Part shown: one piece after another, positions 29,487 to 37,939 of the stretch
How the letters are laid out: the number at the start of each line of letters is the position of its first letter
Numbering within the stretch: the first letter of the stretch is position 1
Origin: Thermoflavimicrobium daqui
GTDB lineage: Bacteria > Bacillota > Bacilli > Thermoactinomycetales > Thermoactinomycetaceae
Reading direction: 5' to 3'
DNA length: 64,000 nucleotides
NCBI RefSeq assembly: GCF_003313465.1
Contig: NZ_KZ845675.1
Span: 1 to 64,000 of the forward strand
Position numbers and translations under genes: made by a program
Notes under the pieces: generated by a model
The model's database searches: none
Seen by the model: the letters and a program-made list of their open reading frames with translations, nothing else
Told to the model about the DNA's origin: nothing

Positions 29487-30788
29487 ATGTTAAGATTGGA
29501 TAAAAGTACGCCTTTTTCATGGAAAAAAGAAATTTTTGCTGGTTTGACAACTTTTTTTACTATGGCCTATGTCATGGTGGTTAATCCAATAATATTAAAA
29601 GATGCAGGAATCCCATTTAGCCAAAGTTTTATGGCTACGATTATTGCAACAATTGTGGGTACGCTTTTGATGGGGGTATTTGCTAAGTACCCCATTGCCA
29701 TTGCTCCAGCGATGGGATTAAATGCTTATTTTGCCTATTCCGTAGTTAAAGCTCATCAAGGCATGAGTTATCAAGTAGCATTATCTGCTGTGTTTGTAAT
29801 GGGAATTATCTTTGTATTGATCTCACTTACACCCCTTCGTACTACACTGATCAAAGCGATTCCAGCAAGCCTAAAACATGCTATTACGGCTGGAATTGGT
29901 TTATTTATCGCTTTTATTGGGATGCGTATGTCTGGTTTAATCAAGGATCACCCTACTAACCTAGTAGCTTTAGGAGATCTTCATTCTCCTCCTGTCATTT
30001 TGACGCTAGTCGGTTTATTTACCACACTGATATGTATTTCACTTAATATTCCAGCTGCCTTATTCATAGGGATGGTCGTGACCGGAATTATCGCATACTT
30101 AACAGGGCAACTTCATTTTGACAAAGGGTTTATAGCTGTTCCTTCTATTCCAGAACCGATTGTATTAAATCCAATTCAAGCAGTTAGTGATGTCATTCAA
30201 TTTGGGTTATATGGTGCAGTATTTTCCTTCTTGTTGGTTACCCTTTTTGATACCACAGGAACCTTCTTAGGAGTTAGTAAGCAAGCGGGTCTTACCAAAG
30301 GAGATGAGACGCCCAATTCTTCTCGAGCGATGCTATCGGATTCCATCGCCAGTCTGGTAGGCTCTATCTTTGGTACCAGTCCAACCTCTGCTTATATTGA
30401 ATCGGCATCTGGTGTTACAGCTGGAGGTCGAACTGGATTTACTGCTGTGGTAGTTGCTATTATGTTCGCTATTTGTGCGTTCTTTAGTCCATTGATGGGT
30501 TCTTTAACAGGGGTAGCAGCCATTACCTCTCCTGCACTTATTATTGTCGGTTCCATGATGATTAGCCATGTTCGTTACTTAAACTGGGATCATTATGAAG
30601 AATCTTTCCCTGCATTCTTAGTCATTTTAAGTATGCCACTTACATCGAGCATTGCCACAGGGATTTCGCTTGGTTTTATCACCTATCCCATTATGAAAGT
30701 GCTAAAAGGTAAGTGGAAGGAAGTTCATCCTTTGATTTATGTTTTTGCCGTTCTCTTTGTGATTCAGCTAATCTTTGTTCCACACTAA
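29487..30788 (+). CDS. NCS2-family purine permease (AzgA/PbuG type)
   Basis: 433 residues with 12-14 hydrophobic segments. The N-terminus EIFAGLTTFFTMAYVMVVNP and the conserved blocks PIAIAPAMGLNAYFAY, TLFDTTGTFLGVSKQAGL and GTSPTSAYIESASGVTAGGRTG identify the AzgA-like branch of NCS2. Members import hypoxanthine, guanine or adenine with protons; B. subtilis PbuG and PbuO belong here. The sequence does not decide the substrate. It lies just beyond the purine operon, so salvage and synthesis genes are neighbours, but it has its own promoter and I found no riboswitch before it. Confidence 0.93.
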   Translation: MLRLDKSTPFSWKKEIFAGLTTFFTMAYVMVVNPIILKDAGIPFSQSFMATIIATIVGTLLMGVFAKYPIAIAPAMGLNAYFAYSVVKAHQGMSYQVALSAVFVMGIIFVLISLTPLRTTLIKAIPASLKHAITAGIGLFIAFIGMRMSGLIKDHPTNLVALGDLHSPPVILTLVGLFTTLICISLNIPAALFIGMVVTGIIAYLTGQLHFDKGFIAVPSIPEPIVLNPIQAVSDVIQFGLYGAVFSFLLVTLFDTTGTFLGVSKQAGLTKGDETPNSSRAMLSDSIASLVGSIFGTSPTSAYIESASGVTAGGRTGFTAVVVAIMFAICAFFSPLMGSLTGVAAITSPALIIVGSMMISHVRYLNWDHYEESFPAFLVILSMPLTSSIATGISLGFITYPIMKVLKGKWKEVHPLIYVFAVLFVIQLIFVPH

Positions 30789-30802
30789 ATCCTTAGGACA
30801 AG

Positions 30803-30834
30803 ATACCTGCTCCTGGATAAGGCAGGTATTTTTC
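30803..30834 (+). terminator. Terminator of the permease gene
   Basis: atacctgc / gcaggtat arms with an 11-nt loop, then ttttt; 14 bp after the stop codon. Confidence 0.85.
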
Positions 30835-30927
30835 ATGTCTGTGAACAAATTTCATTTGTGATAGGTAAAACAGTTATAATAAGCATGAGTGTGTTGGATA
30901 TGAATTTAATCAGAAGGGGGGATCAAT

Positions 30928-31812
30928 ATGCCAAGAGCTCGTTTGATCTATAATCCCACAGCTGGAAGAGAACTGATTAAAAGACAGTTACCGAAAATTC
31001 TCGACTGCCTAGAACAAGCGGGATATGAAACTTCTTGTAGAGCGACACAATATTCGTGGCATGCTGCTAAAGAAGCATCTTTGGCTGTTGAACGAGGTTA
31101 TGATGTAGTCATTGCTGCAGGTGGAGATGGTACGATTCATGAGGTTGTGAATGGAGTTGCTTCATATGAAAATCCCCCAAAGCTAGGTATTTTGCCTGCA
31201 GGAACCACAAATGATTTTGCTCGTGCCTTAAAGATACCCAGAGACTTATCAAAAGCTTGTCAAGTAATTGTAGAGGGTAAAACAACCCAAATTGATCTGG
31301 GGAAATATGGAGATCGCTATTTTATTAATGTGGCTGCTGTTGGGAAATTAGCGGAAGTAGCTCATGAGGCTCCCAGTCGGCTGAAAACAGTCATTGGTTC
31401 CCTCGCATATTATGCTAAAGCCATTGAAAAGATCACTTCATTTCTTAAACCTTACCCTGTCCATATTCAAACAGCTCAAGGAGAATGGGAAGGTGACATC
31501 TCTCTTTTGCTACTAACGAACAGTGTTTCCGTTGGAGGCTTTCAAAAAATTGCTCCTGAAGCAAGCATCAATGATGGCTATTTGGATGTGTTGATTATTT
31601 CTAAGGTCAACATTCCAGAGCTATTACAATTAGCCGCTCAGGCTTATAAAGGGGAACATATAAAAAGTTCACGAGTCATCTACTTCCAAACCGATCAAAT
31701 CGAAGTAAAGACGATGGAATCACTTGTGCTAAATTTGGATGGAGAGTATAGTGGTGAAATATGTGGATCTTTTACCGTTGTACCACGCCATTTGGAAGTG
31801 TTTTGTCCCTAA
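30928..31812 (+). CDS. dgkB: Diacylglycerol kinase (DgkB/YerQ)
   Basis: 294 residues. Soluble lipid kinase that phosphorylates diacylglycerol released during lipoteichoic acid synthesis and returns it to phosphatidic acid. The catalytic domain shows RLIYNPTAGRE, AAGGDGTIHEVVNG (GGDGT nucleotide site) and LGILPAGTTNDFARAL; the C-terminal beta-sandwich ends with NLDGEYSGE. ATG follows agaaggggg. In Bacillus the gene also lies next to the rRNA methyltransferase gene, as here. Confidence 0.94.
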   Translation: MPRARLIYNPTAGRELIKRQLPKILDCLEQAGYETSCRATQYSWHAAKEASLAVERGYDVVIAAGGDGTIHEVVNGVASYENPPKLGILPAGTTNDFARALKIPRDLSKACQVIVEGKTTQIDLGKYGDRYFINVAAVGKLAEVAHEAPSRLKTVIGSLAYYAKAIEKITSFLKPYPVHIQTAQGEWEGDISLLLLTNSVSVGGFQKIAPEASINDGYLDVLIISKVNIPELLQLAAQAYKGEHIKSSRVIYFQTDQIEVKTMESLVLNLDGEYSGEICGSFTVVPRHLEVFCP

Positions 31813-31845
31813 AAAACGTTCATCAATGTATGGTGAACGTTTTTT
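31811..31845 (+). terminator. Terminator of dgkB
   Basis: aaaaaacgttca / tgaacgtttttt arms (12 bp) with an 11-nt loop, beginning in the dgkB stop codon. Confidence 0.9.
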
Positions 31846-31950
31846 GCTCAAAAGATATAAAGAATGTTAGATCATTCGATTAAAAACAATGAGCGATTTT
31901 TTCTTAGCAATTGAACTATAAATAGGAATGATAATAGAGGAAGATGTTTG

Positions 31951-33321
31951 ATGAAGATAAAAAGACCTGTAGAAACTGGGCAAGTGATTGTATATGAAAT
32001 CACAGGAATTGCCCATAATGGGGTGGGAGTCGGCAAATATCAAGGATTTACAGTTTTCACCCCCTATACAGTACCGGGTGAAAGAATAAAAGCAGAGATT
32101 ATCCAAGTGAAGAAAAACTATGCAGTTGCTAAAATGCTTGATGTAGAGAACGGTCACTCCCAGCGAGTAAATCCTTCATGCCCTATCTTTAAAGAGTGTG
32201 GTGGATGCCAACTTCAACATATTTCATACGAAACACAACTTGCTCTCAAACGACAGCAAGTAGTTGATAATTTAGAGAGGATCGGCGGTTTTAAAAATGT
32301 GCTTGTTCATCCCGTTTTGGGTATGAAAGAGCCTTGGCGCTATCGTAATAAAGTCCAAGTGCCCATAGGGATTCAAAATGGAAGAACAGTGGCAGGATTT
32401 TATCGTGCAGGCTCTCATGAGATTATTGAGATGGATCAATGTCTGATTCAACCAGAAGAAAGTGATCAGGCTGTTCGTCTAGTCAAACAGCTTGCAGATC
32501 AACTAGGAATTACTCCTTATGATGAGAAGAAACATCAAGGGATTTTACGTCATGTCATGGTTCGTACAGGCATACATACACAGGAAATGATGATCGTACT
32601 GGTAACGAATGGAGAATCGTTACCTAATAAAAAAGAATTCATTCAAAGATTACATAACTCCTTTCCACAAATGCGTTCACTGATCCAAAATATCAATACA
32701 AAACGGACGAATGTCATTTTAGGAGAAAAAAACAAGCTCTTGTGGGGAGAACCAGTCATCTACGATCATATTGGCTCGGTTCGCTATGCTATTTCCCCTC
32801 ATTCTTTTTTTCAGATAAACCCAGTCCAAACCGAAGTGCTATATGAGCAGGTACGGAAATATGCAGCGCTAACTGGCGAAGAAGTGATCATCGATGCTTA
32901 TTGTGGAATTGGCACGATTGCGCTCTACTTAGCAGAAGGCGCAAGTCAAGTTTATGGCGTTGAAATTGTTCCTGAAGCGATTCGGGATGCCAAGGTAAAT
33001 GCGGAGATTAACGGCTATACTCATGTTCACTTTGAAGTAGGTGCAGCGGAAAAAGTAATGCCGAGATGGTTAGAAGAGGGGGTTTATCCCGATGTGGTCA
33101 TTGTTGACCCACCCCGCAAAGGCTGTCAACCTGAGTTATTGGATGCGATCACCGGGATGAAACCAAAGCGATTAATCTATGTATCCTGTAACCCTGCAAC
33201 ACTGGCCCGTGATGTGAAATATCTACAAGAGCAAGGGTACTATCTCCAAGAAGTACAACCCGTCGATATGTTTCCACAGACCATGCATGTGGAGAGTGTC
33301 GCCTTATTAACCTTGAGATAA
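31951..33321 (+). CDS. rlmCD: 23S rRNA (uracil-5)-methyltransferase RlmCD
   Basis: 456 residues of the TrmA/RumA family. A TRAM domain (about 1-60) precedes the Fe-S cysteines CPIFKECGGC (Cx5CxxC, fourth Cys downstream). The SAM site is IIDAYCGIGTIAL, DPPRKGC is the conserved catalytic-site loop, and VSCNPATLARD holds the nucleophilic Cys. B. subtilis has one such enzyme methylating U747 and U1939. ATG 31951 has agaggaag 6 nt upstream; the TTG one codon earlier is a minor alternative. Confidence 0.93.
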   Translation: MKIKRPVETGQVIVYEITGIAHNGVGVGKYQGFTVFTPYTVPGERIKAEIIQVKKNYAVAKMLDVENGHSQRVNPSCPIFKECGGCQLQHISYETQLALKRQQVVDNLERIGGFKNVLVHPVLGMKEPWRYRNKVQVPIGIQNGRTVAGFYRAGSHEIIEMDQCLIQPEESDQAVRLVKQLADQLGITPYDEKKHQGILRHVMVRTGIHTQEMMIVLVTNGESLPNKKEFIQRLHNSFPQMRSLIQNINTKRTNVILGEKNKLLWGEPVIYDHIGSVRYAISPHSFFQINPVQTEVLYEQVRKYAALTGEEVIIDAYCGIGTIALYLAEGASQVYGVEIVPEAIRDAKVNAEINGYTHVHFEVGAAEKVMPRWLEEGVYPDVVIVDPPRKGCQPELLDAITGMKPKRLIYVSCNPATLARDVKYLQEQGYYLQEVQPVDMFPQTMHVESVALLTLR

Positions 33322-33337
33322 CAGGATTTTTAGCGAG

Positions 33338-33390
33338 AAATGGATGTAGTCATTTTGACCAAGTTATAATGACTACATCCATTTCTTATT
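33338..33390 (+). terminator. Terminator between rlmCD and resA-like gene
   Basis: Perfect 17-bp arms (aaatggatgtagtcatt and its complement) with a 13-nt loop, then cttattttt. The opposite strand has no clear U run, so it mainly serves rlmCD. Confidence 0.85.
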
Positions 33391-33473
33391 TTTACAAAAC
33401 TCATCACCTTGGAGTCTACCTTTTTGAGCTAAGTCTTCATATATGTTATCCATTCTACGAATTGAGTTGGATT

Positions 33474-34052
33474 TTACGATTTGATGTTTTTTACTAAGCT
33501 TTCTAGCATGTTCTCATCCATGGGGCCTAATATTTTCTTGACTACTACACCATTTGCATCAAGTATGTAGCTTGTCGGAATCGAAATAGCCTGATACTGA
33601 GAGCCAACTGCTCCGTCCTTATCAAGTAGAATGGGAAAGGTGAGTCGATAATCTTTTACAAACTTGCGGATAGCAGCTGTCCCTTTATCCATACTTGTTA
33701 GGTTTACGGCTAATATTTCAACCCCATTTTCTTTGTTTTTTTCATAGAATTTCTGCATATGGGGCATTTCAGCTTGGCATGGTGGGCACCATGTAGCCCA
33801 AAAATTTAAGATCACCTTTTTTCCTCTATAATCAGAAAGTTTAACAGATTTCCCTTCTAAAGTGACAAGGTTAAACTTCGGAGCAGGCTTTCCTTCTTCA
33901 GCCTGCAGAGGTTCTACATTCGGTTGATTCTCTGTGGTAGCAGTTTCCTTTGTTGCATTATCTTTATTTTCATTTGTTTTCCATAAGTTGATAATGACAA
34001 TAGCCACAGCTATTAGCAGAATGGCGATGGATAAGAGATTTTTCTTATTCAA
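33474..34052 (-). CDS. ResA/TlpA-like membrane-anchored thioredoxin
   Basis: 192 residues. An N-terminal anchor (LLSIAILLIAVAIVIINLW) is followed by a Glu/Thr-rich linker (about 25-60) and a thioredoxin fold with ATWCPPCQAEMPHM, the CPPC redox site, and a cis-Pro region SIPTSYILDANG. Such proteins reduce disulfides outside the membrane, for instance on apocytochrome c or spore proteins. TTG start overlaps the stop of the upstream membrane protein gene by 2 bases (TTGA), so the two are coupled. It is not beside resBC, so a strict ResA role is not assured. Confidence 0.88.
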   Translation of the reverse strand: MNKKNLLSIAILLIAVAIVIINLWKTNENKDNATKETATTENQPNVEPLQAEEGKPAPKFNLVTLEGKSVKLSDYRGKKVILNFWATWCPPCQAEMPHMQKFYEKNKENGVEILAVNLTSMDKGTAAIRKFVKDYRLTFPILLDKDGAVGSQYQAISIPTSYILDANGVVVKKILGPMDENMLESLVKNIKS

Positions 34053-34663
34053 GTATTTTCACCCGCTTTCTTAGAAAGAATCAGTACAGTGACCCCAGCC
34101 CATATGAAAGTGAATGCCTCCATCGAAAAAATAGTATGGAAATAACTGATAATGAGCAGCTCCAACAAGATCCATAGGAGAAACATCTGATAGGAGAGCA
34201 ACCCCTTTTTCTTTTTTAGGGAGGTAAACAAGAGAAGATAGCACGTGAACAAGATGAGATGAATAGCTGCCTCCAGACCGTTTTTTTCTAAGAGGTGAAA
34301 GATCACTTCATAGCCGATCAAGTAAAGCAAAAATAGACAAGTAGATTCTTCGTATATCGAGGAGTTTTTCTTAACCGCAATAAAAAGTAGGTAAAGAGAA
34401 AGAGTAATCAATGCTACGATATGCCCCTTTGTCCCACCATTGAAATAAAGAATCGATAAGGGCATGTTAACAAATAAATTAAAATGAAACAGGATATAAC
34501 TTAGTTTCCAGACAAAAAAATAGAGGATAAAGCTATTCCAATACCACTCTCCTACTTTTGTACCTGTAAGAACTCTATACATGAAAGATGCAGTCAAAAG
34601 CGCAATGGAGACAGCAAGCCACGTTGCAGGAATGGATAAGCTACCCAATTGAAAATAAGTCAA
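34049..34663 (-). CDS. Polytopic membrane protein coupled to the thioredoxin gene
   Basis: 204 residues with about six hydrophobic segments, starting at TTG (MTYFQLGSLSIPATWLA). The loop YFNGGTKGHIVALITL between TM3 and TM4 slightly recalls the Gly-rich loop of prolipoprotein diacylglyceryl transferase, but the other Lgt motifs are missing. Overlap with the downstream TlpA-like gene suggests a functional pair, for example a membrane partner in extracytoplasmic thiol reduction. No Cys pair of DsbD/CcdA type is visible, so it is unlikely to be the electron donor itself. Confidence 0.65.
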   Translation of the reverse strand: MTYFQLGSLSIPATWLAVSIALLTASFMYRVLTGTKVGEWYWNSFILYFFVWKLSYILFHFNLFVNMPLSILYFNGGTKGHIVALITLSLYLLFIAVKKNSSIYEESTCLFLLYLIGYEVIFHLLEKNGLEAAIHLILFTCYLLLFTSLKKKKGLLSYQMFLLWILLELLIISYFHTIFSMEAFTFIWAGVTVLILSKKAGENT

Positions 34664-35174
34664 GGAAAATCACCATTTTCTAAAATGTTTCATTCAATTG
34701 ATATAAAAAAGAAAACACTCTGACGCAATGTATTGGACGAACCAGCCCATTAACAGTATGGAGGAAAGAGCAAGTCCAACGCAAGGGGGATCATCCACTA
34801 GCAGGGACTGATTATGTATACGTTAAAGTTTAATTAAGAAGAAAAAATCAAAGAAGTTGTTTTTTATATGGAGAATTTAACAAGTTTTTTAATGGACTCA
34901 TTGTTAAAGTTTGAGCGAATTTTGACTGTTGGCGTTTTGTTCTAGCGAAAGATGGGAAAGTTGAGTAATATAACAAGTGAATAAAATAATTTGTAAGGCG
35001 AAATTAAAGTGATCACTTTCACATTTCTTTGACTATTTGGAGTGCTTTAAGCTTATAACTGTTATTTTTTTCAATAGATCAGGTTATTTTTTAAAAAAAC
35101 TGTGGTAATAGTGATAAATAAACCGAAGTCGATGATCATAACCTTCGAATGGATGTAGTAGGCAGGTGAAGTAG
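34664..35174. other. Intergenic region with a decayed ORF trace
   Basis: On the minus strand at about 34700-34825 a stop-free stretch encodes LLVDDPPCVGLALSSILLMG followed by WFVQYIASECFLFYIN, which looks protein-like but lacks a start and ribosome site. It also contains an imperfect inverted repeat (gtattggac / gtccaacgc). The remainder is AT-rich, except for the palindrome listed next. It may be an insertion-sequence or gene remnant. Confidence 0.3.
35006..35034 (+). promoter_or_regulatory. Palindrome and possible promoter before the amidase gene
   Basis: aaagtgatcacttt (35006-35019) is a perfect 14-bp palindrome. TTGACT follows 9 nt later (35029-35034), with ttataa 18 nt further on (35053-35058). 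The arrangement is what an operator upstream of a sigma-A promoter would look like; the -10 is weak. Confidence 0.4.
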
Positions 35175-35756
35175 ATGAGTATCTTGGTTTGTTTGGACCC
35201 GGGACACGGAGGAATGGACCAGGGTGCGGTCGGGTTTGTTCTAAGAGAAAAAGAGGTCTGTTTAGACTTAGCTTATCGAATCGAACGGCAGCTAAAAAAG
35301 TATGAGGGAATTCATGTAACCATGACACGATCGATCGATATTGATACATCCCCTGAAGAACGTAGTGAATGGGCGAATCGCCGTCAAGCGGATTTATTTT
35401 TAAGCCTTCATACTAATGCCTCCTCAGATCCAAGCGCAACTGGCTTTGCATCTTATGTCAGTGTGATTGCAGGCTCCAAGGCCCGCAGAATTCAATGTTG
35501 GTTACACAATCGAATAGTAAGCTTCCTAAGGCCTCTTGGGGTTGCCGACTTAGGAAAGAAAAATGATACAGAGACTCTCGATGGACAGATGATAGAACTA
35601 CGTCAGGCTCAGATGCCTGCGATTACACTTGGCTCTCTTTTTATTACCCATGCGAAAGATAACGTTCTATTACGTGATTCATTTTTTCGTGATGAATATG
35701 CCACGTGCATAGCACAAGGTATAGCTAACATTTATCGATTACCATTAAAATCATAA
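35175..35756 (+). CDS. Amidase_3-type protein without the catalytic glutamate
   Basis: 193 residues, about the size of a bare N-acetylmuramoyl-L-alanine amidase catalytic domain. There is no signal peptide. Zinc ligands are present: His11 in LDPGHGG, Glu25 in REKEVCLDLA, and His79 in SLHTNAS. In the family the catalytic Glu lies in a PxxLVELGFISN-type motif; here the equivalent is PAITLGSLFITH (148-159), with Gly where Glu is expected. The protein may therefore be inactive, or use another residue. Lack of a signal suggests action from inside the mother cell, after lysis, or secretion by another route. ATG after caggtga. Confidence 0.85.
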   Translation: MSILVCLDPGHGGMDQGAVGFVLREKEVCLDLAYRIERQLKKYEGIHVTMTRSIDIDTSPEERSEWANRRQADLFLSLHTNASSDPSATGFASYVSVIAGSKARRIQCWLHNRIVSFLRPLGVADLGKKNDTETLDGQMIELRQAQMPAITLGSLFITHAKDNVLLRDSFFRDEYATCIAQGIANIYRLPLKS

Positions 35757-35808
35757 GTTTATGCAATTATATTTTCTACTTTTGTATTTATTATATGGAC
35801 TTGATAAG

Positions 35809-35848
35809 AAACCCAGTTTGCTTTTATCAATAAGCAACTGGGTTTTTT
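35809..35848 (+). terminator. Terminator of the amidase gene
   Basis: aaacccagtt ... aactgggttt arms with internal tgctt/aagc pairing and a T6 run. It may act for both convergent genes, since the other side ends in T as well. Confidence 0.8.
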
Positions 35849-35870
35849 GGGCTGATGGAAGAGTCATCTT

Positions 35871-36737
35871 TTACCAAGTCCACTGATTGTATTTTGGGTG
35901 TGTTTTATAAAATTCTGCGCGTAGATCGAGATAAACAGAAGAGGAAAGAATAGCTACCCCACTAAAGCCACACGTTTTAGCGATGCTGGCAATGGTAGAT
36001 GGACTGAAAGAGGGGTGTGTTACATCGACACCGATTCCATAAGTCGAGTAGCTATCTGAACTCCCGCCAACTGATTTATTATGAGCGATACTCCGAAAGC
36101 CGGAGCGGATACTTAATACCGTTCCCAACTTTTTATTTAATGCCTCAAGACGCCACATGATCATACGAATATTTTCACGAACAACCTCTGGATCTGGTTC
36201 ATTTCCACCCATGAATTTCATTCCATCTTTAGAGTAAAAATCGGCCCAATCATAATTTATCGTTGAGCCATCATCCTTCTCCAAAGCATTTAATCGATTA
36301 GCTACTTCGCTGCTAAATTGAAGCTCTTTGGTAACAGGGTCATAGTCTGGGGTGATCTTATAGGCTTCCATAAAGTTAAGCATTGCTTGACGTGTCAACT
36401 GATCAAAATGATTGGTAATACGTACAAACCTAAGGCTTTTATCTGTAATGGTAGTTACATCATCAGTCGATTTATGGATAAATCCACCAATTCGAATCTG
36501 TAACTCACGAATCAATCCACTTCGATCTTTTTGCTCGACTTGATCGTTGGGATCGTAAGTAATTGGTAAATATTCGTTAATATTTTCAGGTGCAAAAAGA
36601 CGCTTTTTGATCGGACTACAAGCCGCTATGGCTTGAGAAGCATGAAAGAACGGTAAGTTAGCTAATCCAATGGTGCCTACTGCACTCAAAGATCCAAGTT
36701 TAACAAATTGCCTTCGATTTAACTTCAAGTTTTTCAC
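35871..36737 (-). CDS. Tat-exported M15-like protein with lost zinc ligands
   Basis: 288 residues. Twin-arginine signal NRRQFVKLGSLSAVGTIGLA with a likely cut after SQAIAA. Residues about 70-150 resemble a peptidoglycan-binding domain (RELQIRIGGF ... LRFVRITNHFDQLTRQAM). Residues about 190-288 match the D-Ala-D-Ala/L,D-carboxypeptidase M15_3 fold: SGFRSIAHNKSVGGSSDSY. In the intact paralogue next door the zinc residues are His212, Asp219 and His282. Here they are Ser231, Asp238 and Tyr269, so two of three ligands are gone. Probably a wall-binding pseudoenzyme or modulator. It follows the active paralogue by 15 bp. Confidence 0.85.
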   Translation of the reverse strand: MKNLKLNRRQFVKLGSLSAVGTIGLANLPFFHASQAIAACSPIKKRLFAPENINEYLPITYDPNDQVEQKDRSGLIRELQIRIGGFIHKSTDDVTTITDKSLRFVRITNHFDQLTRQAMLNFMEAYKITPDYDPVTKELQFSSEVANRLNALEKDDGSTINYDWADFYSKDGMKFMGGNEPDPEVVRENIRMIMWRLEALNKKLGTVLSIRSGFRSIAHNKSVGGSSDSYSTYGIGVDVTHPSFSPSTIASIAKTCGFSGVAILSSSVYLDLRAEFYKTHPKYNQWTW

Positions 36738-36752
36738 CTCGCAAGGCTTATA

Positions 36753-37697
36753 TTAATCTCCATCGCTATTCTCTTTACAGTTGTTTTGTGGCTCTGGCCA
36801 CCACCATTTTTGATCCCAATGATTGGGGTAAATCTCCATACGTATATCGAGATGGACAAAGGGGATCGGACGTGATGTGGGACCATACTCTCTCACCCCA
36901 GAAAATCCACATGACTTAGCAGTATCTGCTATTTTTTTAATCATTGCAGTTTGTGTATCAATGATTTCTTGTGATAGCCCACGATTAGGTAAACCACATG
37001 TAAAGCCTTGATTGCCTGACATATATTCTTTTTTGGTAACATCTACAGCACAACCAAATGTATGATAGCTATTGGTTACACCGCCAACTTGATTATTATG
37101 AGTGATGCTTCGAAATCCAGACTTAGGAAAAACAACAAATCCAATCTTTTTGTTTAGTGCTTCGAGTCTCCACATCAAACGGCGAATATTTTCTTTGACG
37201 ATATCAGAATTCGGCTCGGTACCGCCCGTAAATTGTTTGCCGTCATTCGAGTAGAATTGAGAGAATTGATAGTTTAAAGTGGAGCCATCATCTTTTTCCA
37301 AAGAATGAAGAATCTCTGCTTCTTTGGCAGTAAAAACGCCGGTTGTTGGTAATCCATAGGCACTTTGAAATCTCTTGAGTGTTTCAACGGTAGCATTATC
37401 GAAAATATGAGAAACTTTTAGATAGGTTTGTTGGATTGTACTAGAGATAAAGCCACCGATACGGATCTGCAGCTCCCTAACTTCGTCTCCTTGATCATTT
37501 AGCTTTAGCTCACGACCCGTCCAATGAATGGGATCAAACATCCCAGATGTGGGAGTACAGGCCGCATGTACAGTTAACATTTTATTGCGAAATAAAGTAG
37601 GAGTAATGATTCCTCCAAAAGCACCAAGCAATCCTAATGAACCCATCTTTAAAAGCTCTCTTCTGGTTACCCGTTTTTGCTTCAATATTGATAGCAC
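36753..37697 (-). CDS. Tat-exported M15-type peptidase with wall-binding domain
   Basis: 314 residues. Tat signal VTRRELLKMGSLGLLGAFGG, then Cys47 in HAACTPT after a possible cleavage. A peptidoglycan-binding-like domain spans about 70-135 (VRELQIRIGGF, VETLKRFQSAYGLPTTG). The C-terminal zinc peptidase shows SGFRSITHNNQVGG, SYHTFGCAVDV (His212, Asp219) and FVHLDIRMEI (His282), a complete M15 site. It would cut peptide stems of peptidoglycan outside the membrane. First gene of a two-gene unit with its degenerate paralogue. Confidence 0.87.
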   Translation of the reverse strand: MLSILKQKRVTRRELLKMGSLGLLGAFGGIITPTLFRNKMLTVHAACTPTSGMFDPIHWTGRELKLNDQGDEVRELQIRIGGFISSTIQQTYLKVSHIFDNATVETLKRFQSAYGLPTTGVFTAKEAEILHSLEKDDGSTLNYQFSQFYSNDGKQFTGGTEPNSDIVKENIRRLMWRLEALNKKIGFVVFPKSGFRSITHNNQVGGVTNSYHTFGCAVDVTKKEYMSGNQGFTCGLPNRGLSQEIIDTQTAMIKKIADTAKSCGFSGVREYGPTSRPIPFVHLDIRMEIYPNHWDQKWWWPEPQNNCKENSDGD

Positions 37698-37878
37698 CCC
37701 ATTTTTGTACGGAGCTAAATAAACTGATGTTAGCCCAACCTAAAAGTTTAATTTAGATAACTCATTTTTGTATAATTTAATTTTAAATTCCAATTAATAA
37801 ATAATCAATTTTAAATATGTTAATATGAATTTATTATAGGAGAATTAATAAAAATAGACAATTTTTTGTTGCGAGAAT

Positions 37879-37917
37879 TAAAAAAGCCAGCTTACTTTTA
37901 GAGATGAGTAGCTGGCT
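37879..37917 (-). terminator. Terminator of the poly-gamma-glutamate hydrolase gene
   Basis: agccagct / agctggct arms with a 15-nt loop; on the minus strand the hairpin is followed by tttttt. It lies just past the stop at 37940. Confidence 0.85.
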
Positions 37918-37939
37918 ATTACAATGGACAGGAAAGTTT

